Source: an uncultured Clostridia bacterium
Lineage (GTDB): Bacteria; Bacillota; Clostridia; Christensenellales; Aristaeellaceae
NCBI GenBank assembly: GCA_934662505.1
Contig: CAKUKE010000001.1
Location: forward strand, 248,001 to 312,000
Reading direction: 5' to 3'
Length of the DNA: 64,000 nucleotides
Positions 58,636 to 64,000 of the stretch are shown here, piece after piece. A program made the translations under genes and the position numbers. The notes beneath the pieces are model-generated. The model ran no database searches. It was given only the letters and a program-made list of their open reading frames with translations, and was not told where the DNA came from. The first letter of the stretch is position 1. Each line of letters opens with the position of its first letter.

Positions 58636-59364
58636 ATGAATGCGATCGAGACGGAGCGGTTGACCAAACGGTATAAGGATGTGACCGCCGTGGACGGTCT
58701 GAGCCTGACCGTGGGTCAGGGCGAGTTTTTTTCACTGCTGGGGGTCAACGGCGCAGGAAAGAGCACGACCATTCGGATGCTGTGCACCCTGACGCGGCCG
58801 ACCTCCGGGGATGCGCGCCTGATGGGGCACAGCGTCCAGACGGACGCGGCGGGAGTGAAGGCGATCATCGGCGTATCGCCGCAGGAGACGGCGGTCGCGC
58901 CGCATTTGACCGTGTGGGAAAACCTGTCGCTCATGGGCGGGCTGCACGGTTTTCCCAAAGAAAAAAGCCGGTCGGAAAGTGAACGGCTGATGGCGCAGAT
59001 GGGGCTGGAGGCGGTGCGGAACAAACGGGCGGGCAGGCTGTCCGGGGGCTATCAGCGCAGGCTGAGCATTGCCATGGCGCTGGTGACCGACCCTCAGATC
59101 CTGTTTCTGGACGAGCCGACCCTTGGGCTGGACGTGCTGGCGCGGGAGGAAATGTGGCAGGTCATCCGTGGGCTGCGGGGCAGAACCACGGTGGTTCTGA
59201 CCACCCATTATCTGGAGGAGGCGGAGGCGCTCTCCGACCGTATCGGCATCATGGGCGGCGGCAGGCTGCTGCGGCTGGGCACCGCGGCGGAATTGACGGC
59301 GCAGACCGGCGAAGCGTCCTTTGAACGGGCGTTTGTGAAAATAGCAAGGGAGGGGTTGAAATGA
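58636..59364 (+). CDS. ABC-2 type transporter ATP-binding protein
   Basis: ATPase of an exporter, 242 residues. Walker A GVNGAGKST is at about residues 35-43, the signature LSGGYQRRLS at about 135, and Walker B ILFLDEPTLGLD at about 155-166, followed by the switch histidine in TTHYLEEAEAL. The sequence is close to DrrA/CcmA-type daunorubicin exporters. It begins seven bases after the TetR stop and overlaps the permease gene by four bases (ATGA). Confidence 0.93.
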   Translation: MNAIETERLTKRYKDVTAVDGLSLTVGQGEFFSLLGVNGAGKSTTIRMLCTLTRPTSGDARLMGHSVQTDAAGVKAIIGVSPQETAVAPHLTVWENLSLMGGLHGFPKEKSRSESERLMAQMGLEAVRNKRAGRLSGGYQRRLSIAMALVTDPQILFLDEPTLGLDVLAREEMWQVIRGLRGRTTVVLTTHYLEEAEALSDRIGIMGGGRLLRLGTAAELTAQTGEASFERAFVKIAREGLK

Positions 59365-60092
59365 AGATCAGAACATTTTCGCTGCGCACATGGAAGGAGA
59401 TCATGCGGGATCCGTTGAATTTTGCCTTTGGACTGGGCTTTCCGCTGATTCTGCTGCTGCTTTTGACGGTTATCCAGTCCAACGTCCCGGTCAGCCTGTT
59501 CACGCTGGATCGGCTGACGCCCGGCATGTCGGTGTTCGGCCTGGCGTTCATGTCGCTGTTTTCCGCCACGCTGGTGGCGAGGGACAGGGAAAGCGCGTTT
59601 CTGACCCGGCTGTACACCACGCCGATGCGGGCGGCGGATTTCATTCTGGGCTATACCCTGCCCCTTTTGCCCATGGCGCTGCTCCAGAGCGCCATCTGCT
59701 ATCTGGCGGCGGCATTGCTCGGGCTGCCTCTTACCGTGCACACCGCCGCGGCGCTGCTGATGCTGGTGCCGGCCGCGGCGCTGTTTATCGCGCTGGGGCT
59801 TTTGTGCGGCAGTGTGCTGAATGTCAAGCAGGTGGGCGGCATATGCGGCGCGCTTTTGACCAACCTGACCGCATGGCTGTCCGGGGTGTGGTTTGACCTG
59901 TCGCTGGTGGGCGGCGCTTTTGAAAAAATTGCCTGCGCTCTGCCCTTTTTCCACGCGGTGCAAATGGAGCAGGCCGCGCTGCGGGGCGATTTCGGCGGGA
60001 TGATGCCCCATTTTTATGTTGTGCTGTTTTATCTGGCGCTGACGGGTGCGGCGGCGACGCTGCTGTTTTTGCGGCAGATGCGGGAGAAATAA
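59361..60092 (+). CDS. ABC-2 type transporter permease
   Basis: Membrane partner of the preceding ATPase, 243 residues with six hydrophobic segments. The N-terminal amphipathic start RTFSLRTWKEIMRDPLNFAF and the core SLFSATLVARDRESAFLTRL are typical ABC2 membrane features. Its ATG overlaps the ATPase stop. The substrate could be a drug, lipid or glycan; regulation by TetR suggests a toxic or signalling small molecule. Confidence 0.9.
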   Translation: MKIRTFSLRTWKEIMRDPLNFAFGLGFPLILLLLLTVIQSNVPVSLFTLDRLTPGMSVFGLAFMSLFSATLVARDRESAFLTRLYTTPMRAADFILGYTLPLLPMALLQSAICYLAAALLGLPLTVHTAAALLMLVPAAALFIALGLLCGSVLNVKQVGGICGALLTNLTAWLSGVWFDLSLVGGAFEKIACALPFFHAVQMEQAALRGDFGGMMPHFYVVLFYLALTGAAATLLFLRQMREK

Positions 60093-60113
60093 AACGACAA
60101 GGGGAGAGACGGT

Positions 60114-61967
60114 ATGGACGGTATTTACGCATCCAAATGGCCTTTTTTCGCGCCGGGGGAAATAGAACCCGCAGGGTGGCTCAAGCGGCAGCTGCAGGTG
60201 CAGGCGGAGGGACTGTCCGGGCATCTGGACAAGGTGTGGCCCGATGTGCGGGACTCGGCATGGATCGGCGGCGACCGGGAGGGCTGGGAGCGGGTGCCCT
60301 ACTGGCTGGACGGCTTTATCCCGCTGGCCTATCTGCTGCGGGATGAGGATCTCATCGGCCGTGCCCGCCGCTACGTGGAGGCCATTATGGCGTCGCAGCA
60401 GCCGGACGGGTGGATCTGCCCCTGCAAAAAGGAGAAACGGGACCGCTATGATGTGTGGGCGGTGTTCATTATCTGCAAGGCGCTGATGGTGTACGGTCAG
60501 TGCAGCGGCGATGAGCGGGCGCGCCGGGCGGTCTGCCGCGCCATGAAAAATCTGGAAAGCCACGTGGCCGGGGCGACCCTGTTCAACTGGGGGCAGAGCC
60601 GGTGGTTTGAAGCCATGCTGCCCCTTCAGTGGCTGTATGCGGAGCAGCCGGAGACGTGGATGAAGGAATTGGCCGTGACTCTTGCTTCGCAGGGGCTGTC
60701 CTATGAGCGGGTGTTTGACTGCTGGTTCGACGGGGAGCCGGATGGTCACGGCGTGTGGCGGCAGCAGACCCATATCGTCAATCTGATGATGGCGCTCAAG
60801 AGCGAGGCGGTGTTTTCCGGCCTGTCCGGGCAGGATCCGAATGCGTTTGCAAGTCGGATGTACGGCCTGATGGAAAAACATCACGGCACCCCTGTGGGCA
60901 CCGTGCAGGGCGACGAATGTCTGGCTGGGCGCAGCCCTGTCCGGGGCACGGAGCTTTGCGCCGTGGTGGAGGAAATGTTCTCCTGCGAGGTGCTCGCCTC
61001 CGTGACCGGCAATGCTTTCTGGCTGGATCTGCTGGAAAAGCTGGCCTTCAACGCGCTGCCCGCTACCCTTTCTGCGGATATGTGGACGCATCAGTACCTG
61101 CAGCAGCTGAACCAGATCTCCTGTGCTGCCCAGCAGCAGCCCACCCTTTTTGCGACGGACGGCCCCCAGTCCAATCTGTTTGGACTGGAGCCCAATTTCG
61201 GCTGCTGCACCGCCAATTTCTCTCAGGGCTGGCCCAAGCTGGCGCTGAGCGCGTTCCTGCGCACGGAAAAGGGCATCCTTTCCGCCGTGCTGACCCCCGG
61301 CAGCGTTCACACGCAGATGAACGGTCAAAAGGTGTCTGTGACGCTGGATACGCAGTATCCCTTCCGTTCGCTGCTGCGCTACACCGTGCACTGCCCTGCG
61401 CCCGTATCGTTTGAACTGGCGGTGCGCATTCCCGCCTTTGTCGACGGGGCGGAGGTAAACGGCTGCGGCGCCGCGCCGGGTACGCTGTGGCGGGAGGAAA
61501 AGGTCTGGCAGGACGGGGATACGGTGGAGGTGCGGCTGCAGATGCGCCCGTGCCTGAAGGAATGGGACAACGGGATGAAGTATCTGCAGCGGGGACCGCT
61601 GGTGTATGCGCTGCCTGTTCCCGGCCGGGCGTTCCCGTGGGAGTATGAGCGGAACGGGGTGGAACGCAAGGCGCCCTACTGCGATTATACCATTCTGCCT
61701 GAGGGTGCGTGGAACTACGCTTTTGCCGGCGGGAACATGCGGGTGGTGGAGACGGAAGTGGGGAATTATCCCTTCTCCCGTCAGACGCCGCCGGTAACGA
61801 TCGAAATGGATATGCGGCAGGTGACTTGGCCGTGTTATCCAGGTCAGCCCGGCGTGTGCGCGGAAATGCCTGCGGAAGACCCTGCCGGACCGGCAGAAAA
61901 AAAGACCCTGTATCCCTATGGCTGCACCACGCTGCGCATGACGCTGATGCCCGAAAGGCATGGGTGA
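60114..61967 (+). CDS. Glycoside hydrolase family 127 (beta-L-arabinofuranosidase-like)
   Basis: A 617-residue cytoplasmic enzyme of the DUF1680/GH127 family. The N-terminal part is an all-alpha toroid (GWLKRQLQVQAEGLSGHLDK, then ERVPYWLDGFIPLAYLL). The zinc-cysteine site of GH127 is visible as E280-x-C282 in GTELCAVVEE and the pair C364-C365 in FGCCTANF, one of which is the nucleophile in Bifidobacterium HypBA1. The C-terminal part is a beta-sandwich. No signal peptide, so it would act on imported oligosaccharides. It starts 22 bases after the ABC permease. Confidence 0.9.
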   Translation: MDGIYASKWPFFAPGEIEPAGWLKRQLQVQAEGLSGHLDKVWPDVRDSAWIGGDREGWERVPYWLDGFIPLAYLLRDEDLIGRARRYVEAIMASQQPDGWICPCKKEKRDRYDVWAVFIICKALMVYGQCSGDERARRAVCRAMKNLESHVAGATLFNWGQSRWFEAMLPLQWLYAEQPETWMKELAVTLASQGLSYERVFDCWFDGEPDGHGVWRQQTHIVNLMMALKSEAVFSGLSGQDPNAFASRMYGLMEKHHGTPVGTVQGDECLAGRSPVRGTELCAVVEEMFSCEVLASVTGNAFWLDLLEKLAFNALPATLSADMWTHQYLQQLNQISCAAQQQPTLFATDGPQSNLFGLEPNFGCCTANFSQGWPKLALSAFLRTEKGILSAVLTPGSVHTQMNGQKVSVTLDTQYPFRSLLRYTVHCPAPVSFELAVRIPAFVDGAEVNGCGAAPGTLWREEKVWQDGDTVEVRLQMRPCLKEWDNGMKYLQRGPLVYALPVPGRAFPWEYERNGVERKAPYCDYTILPEGAWNYAFAGGNMRVVETEVGNYPFSRQTPPVTIEMDMRQVTWPCYPGQPGVCAEMPAEDPAGPAEKKTLYPYGCTTLRMTLMPERHG

Positions 61968-61980
61968 GAAAGAAGGATAT

Positions 61981-63159
61981 ATGGAAAAGGCAGGCGGACG
62001 TTTCGTCTCGGCGACCCTTGACGGCAGCGGCAATCAGAGCTGTTTCTGCCCCGCTTCGCCGGAAATGCCGGTGACGGGAAGGGTGTTCTACAGACTGTTT
62101 ATGGGCGGTGCGTACGCCTTCTCCGCATTGTTTTCCGACGGAATGGATACTACCTATGGAGACGGCGGGTTTAGCCGGGCGGGGCAGAAACTGGGCGGCT
62201 GGCGGGTCATTTCGGCACGCATGGGCGTTGCAGCGCGGGCGGAGCCGGCGGCCTTTGATGAACCGGGCTGCATGCAGGCTGTGACCTTTGACGGAAAAAC
62301 CGGACGCGTGGTAGCGCCGGGCGATGTGTTCCGCAGCGACCCGGTGCGCCTGAACGGAAAAAAGGGCGGCTGGCTGTGTCTGGAAACGACGGTGCAGGGC
62401 GTGCGCATCCCCTGTCACCCGGAAACGCTGCTGCCCTCCTTTGCCAGAACAGACCGGGGGTGGGTACCGTCAAGCAACGTGCTGTTTGCCGGTCAGATCG
62501 GCTGCGACCGGCCTGCGGCGCTGCGGATTGGCTTTCTGGGCGATTCCATCACTCAGGGCATCGGGACGGCACCTCATGCCTGCCAGCACTGGTGCGCACG
62601 GCTGGCGGAGCGTCTGGGGCAGAAAAACGCATATTGGAATTTGGGGCTCGGCTTTGCCCGGGCGTCGGACGCTGCGCTGAATGGCACATGGATGGACAAG
62701 GCGCGGCAAAACGACGGCGTGTTTCTGTGTCTGGGGGTAAACGACCTGCTGCAGGGCGCTTCGGCAGAGACTGTGCTGCGTGATCTGGAAAAAACGGTGG
62801 AGCTGCTCCATGAGGCGGGCACGGCTGTTTTTCTGCAGACCGTGCCGCCCTTTGATTATGAGGGCGAGGCGCGAGCGGCATGGCTTCGGGTCAACGAGGC
62901 GCTGCGCGGCGTTCTGGCAGGGAAAACGGAAGGCTTTTTCGACAACGTGCCCGTTCTGTGTGCAGATGACGACGCCCCGTGGCGGGCGCGCTACGGCGGC
63001 CACCCCAACGCGGAAGGGTGCGCGGCGTGGGCGGCGGCGCTGGAGGAAAAAGCCCGGCGTTTCCTTGGCTGCGTGAAAAGAAAACCATCGTGCAAGGAAG
63101 AAAAACTGTGCGATATAAACGCATCGGGAGGAGACCTCCGACAACCTTCCGGGGCGTAA
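61981..63159 (+). CDS. SGNH/GDSL-family hydrolase
   Basis: Probable esterase or deacylase of 392 residues. An N-terminal beta-rich domain (about 1-175) precedes the SGNH domain, which starts with GFLGDSITQG (S189). GLGFARASD and CLGVNDLL are blocks II and III; the catalytic histidine is H341 in GGHPN. The usual aspartate three residues before that histidine is replaced by tyrosine. Loss of that Asp is tolerated in some members. The ATG at 61981 has an AGAAGG site; an in-frame start at 61960 overlaps GH127. Last gene of the operon. Confidence 0.85.
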   Translation: MEKAGGRFVSATLDGSGNQSCFCPASPEMPVTGRVFYRLFMGGAYAFSALFSDGMDTTYGDGGFSRAGQKLGGWRVISARMGVAARAEPAAFDEPGCMQAVTFDGKTGRVVAPGDVFRSDPVRLNGKKGGWLCLETTVQGVRIPCHPETLLPSFARTDRGWVPSSNVLFAGQIGCDRPAALRIGFLGDSITQGIGTAPHACQHWCARLAERLGQKNAYWNLGLGFARASDAALNGTWMDKARQNDGVFLCLGVNDLLQGASAETVLRDLEKTVELLHEAGTAVFLQTVPPFDYEGEARAAWLRVNEALRGVLAGKTEGFFDNVPVLCADDDAPWRARYGGHPNAEGCAAWAAALEEKARRFLGCVKRKPSCKEEKLCDINASGGDLRQPSGA

Positions 63160-63180
63160 ACGCCGCGGAGGGTTCGACAA

Positions 63181-63212
63181 AAAGAGAGCCGTGCATGCAC
63201 ACGGCTCTCTTT
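63181..63212. terminator. Bidirectional terminator between the SGNH gene and the DUF11 gene
   Basis: Thirteen-base stem (63181-63193 with 63200-63212, left arm AAAGAGAGCCGTG) with a six-base loop; A-rich left and T-containing right flanks serve both converging genes. Confidence 0.9.
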
Positions 63213-63227
63213 CGTTTGTTCAAAAAG

Positions 63228-64000
63228 TCAGGTGACGGTGCCCGCGACCGTCAGGGTGCTGACGCCGGGGGTGACTGTCCATGCGCCGGTGGCGGTGTTT
63301 TGCGCGTACGTGGCGGCCGGAACGGTGATCTGCCCGGGCACGGTGGCGAAAACGCCGGTGGTGGCGTTGTAGGTGTAATTCGTAGCGGGCGCCCAGGCCG
63401 TGCCGTTCAGCGCGACGGCAAGGTCGCGCAGCACCGGCGTGAAGGTGTCCGTCAGGCTGACCAGATCGGCTGCATCGGCTGCCGTGTTGCCTGTGTTTTC
63501 AATGGTGAAAGTGTAGGTCAACTGGCCGCCGGGGGAAACGGAGGCGGGGCTGACCGATTTGCCGATGCGCAGACGGGGCGCGGTGGCAACGGCGACGGTC
63601 TGCGCAGCCTGTACCGGCGTGGTCAGTCCAGCGCCGGAGACGGTCACGGTGTTTGTCATGGTAGCGCCGGCTGCCAGCGGCGCGGTGCGGTTGGGGCGCG
63701 CGTCGTAAAGGAGAAGCCCGTTGCCGCCTGCGGGTACGGTCAGCCCGGAGAAGGTCAGGGGCGGGCCTTCCACGACGGCAGGCGCAGCCTGCAGAACGCC
63801 GTTCGTATAATACCGGACGGTGCCGTCCACATAGGTCAGGGGGACGGCGGTGAGGGCGCCCGCGGCGTAGGTGCCCAGGTCGTCCGTGACGGTCAGCCCG
63901 GTCAGCGCCGCGCTGCCCGTGTTGACCAGATTGACCACATAGGTGACGGCTTCCGTGTCGTTGTAGGAAGCGTTCACCGCGTCCTTGGTAACGCGCAGGG
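63228..64000 (-). CDS. DUF11-repeat surface or secreted protein, N-terminus outside the window
   Basis: C-terminal 257 codons of a larger protein; the frame stays open through base 64000 (upstream residues read LRVTKDAV), so the true start is outside. At least two DUF11-type Ig-like repeats are visible: a first with TYVVNLVNTGSAALTGLTVTD and a second beginning LRIGKSVSPASVSPGGQLTY and TFTIENTGNTAADA. Composition is Thr, Ala and Val rich and almost free of Cys and Lys, typical of exported repeats. The end STLTVAGTVT shows no LPxTG motif, hydrophobic helix or charged tail, so the anchoring mode is unknown. Confidence 0.82.
   Translation of the reverse strand, partial: LRVTKDAVNASYNDTEAVTYVVNLVNTGSAALTGLTVTDDLGTYAAGALTAVPLTYVDGTVRYYTNGVLQAAPAVVEGPPLTFSGLTVPAGGNGLLLYDARPNRTAPLAAGATMTNTVTVSGAGLTTPVQAAQTVAVATAPRLRIGKSVSPASVSPGGQLTYTFTIENTGNTAADAADLVSLTDTFTPVLRDLAVALNGTAWAPATNYTYNATTGVFATVPGQITVPAATYAQNTATGAWTVTPGVSTLTVAGTVT

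Noticed and set aside
59208..62033. A 941-codon open frame on the minus strand
   Set aside because: Antisense to the ABC genes and the GH127 gene, with the same biased His/Gln/Arg composition and no start signal.

Overview
The window looks like chromosomal DNA of an endospore-forming, anaerobic member of the Bacillota (class Clostridia). It is GC-rich, roughly 60% by eye. The evidence is a complete spoVA operon, a tricistronic gerA-type germinant receptor operon, spoIVA, a T-box leader on tyrS, two Feo ferrous iron systems with their clostridial Cys-rich partner peptides, a DUF3793-flavodoxin pair and the GGGtGRT/Fe-S scaffold pair. No species can be named from the sequence alone. No rRNA, tRNA, CRISPR array, insertion sequence or phage gene was recognised. 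Long open frames antisense to real genes are common and are a side effect of base composition.

Layout. 1-3.9 kb: a Bce-type antimicrobial-peptide sensing and detoxification module (response regulator, histidine kinase, ABC ATPase, permease cut by the window edge). 3.9-6.8 kb: three RNA-modification genes (tgt, an RluA-type pseudouridine synthase, a class I methyltransferase). 6.9-16 kb: T-box-tyrS-yigZ, glycogen phosphorylase with a structured leader, then yloU-fakA-recG. 16-18.3 kb: an AraC regulator divergent from a dicarboxylate symporter. 18.4-21.3 kb: spoVAA-AB-AC-AD-AE. 21.6-24.5 kb: pfkA, a DUF2007 protein and an M20 peptidase. 24.6-31.1 kb: gerAA-AB-AC, a Usp-like protein, a small membrane protein and spoIVA, all on the minus strand. 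31.2-35.8 kb: a CotH kinase/lamin-tail protein, a DUF4956 membrane protein and a VTC polyphosphate-polymerase domain protein. 35.9-41.1 kb: an MrfA-like helicase, an aldehyde dehydrogenase, a SpoU methyltransferase, YwlG and a 2[4Fe-4S] ferredoxin. 41.3-43.8 kb: the first feo operon. 44-48 kb: an orphan secreted protein, then the Fe-S scaffold and GGGtGRT genes. 48.4-54.9 kb: a DtxR-family repressor, an SDR, an HMA protein, and a divergent pair of operons (DUF3793-flavodoxin-micropeptide; feoA-feoA-feoB-Cys-rich peptide). 55-58 kb: small exported and membrane proteins and an orphan solute-binding protein. 58-63.2 kb: TetR, ABC ATPase, ABC permease, GH127 and an SGNH hydrolase in one apparent operon. 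63.2 kb to the end: the C-terminal part of a DUF11 surface protein.

How the parts fit. Iron and Fe-S metabolism is the strongest theme: two ferrous transporters, three FeoA proteins, two FeoB-associated peptides, a ferredoxin, a flavodoxin (the usual low-iron substitute for ferredoxin) and a metal-dependent repressor. Between the two divergent iron operons lie four related 16-bp inverted repeats, two per operon, with one of each pair on the predicted transcription start. I read them as operators of the nearby DtxR-family protein. Sporulation is the second theme: promoter-like sequences fit sigma-G at spoVA and gerA and sigma-E at spoIVA, as expected for those loci. The CotH-DUF4956-VTC trio is the least understood gene group and the best candidate for an undescribed system.
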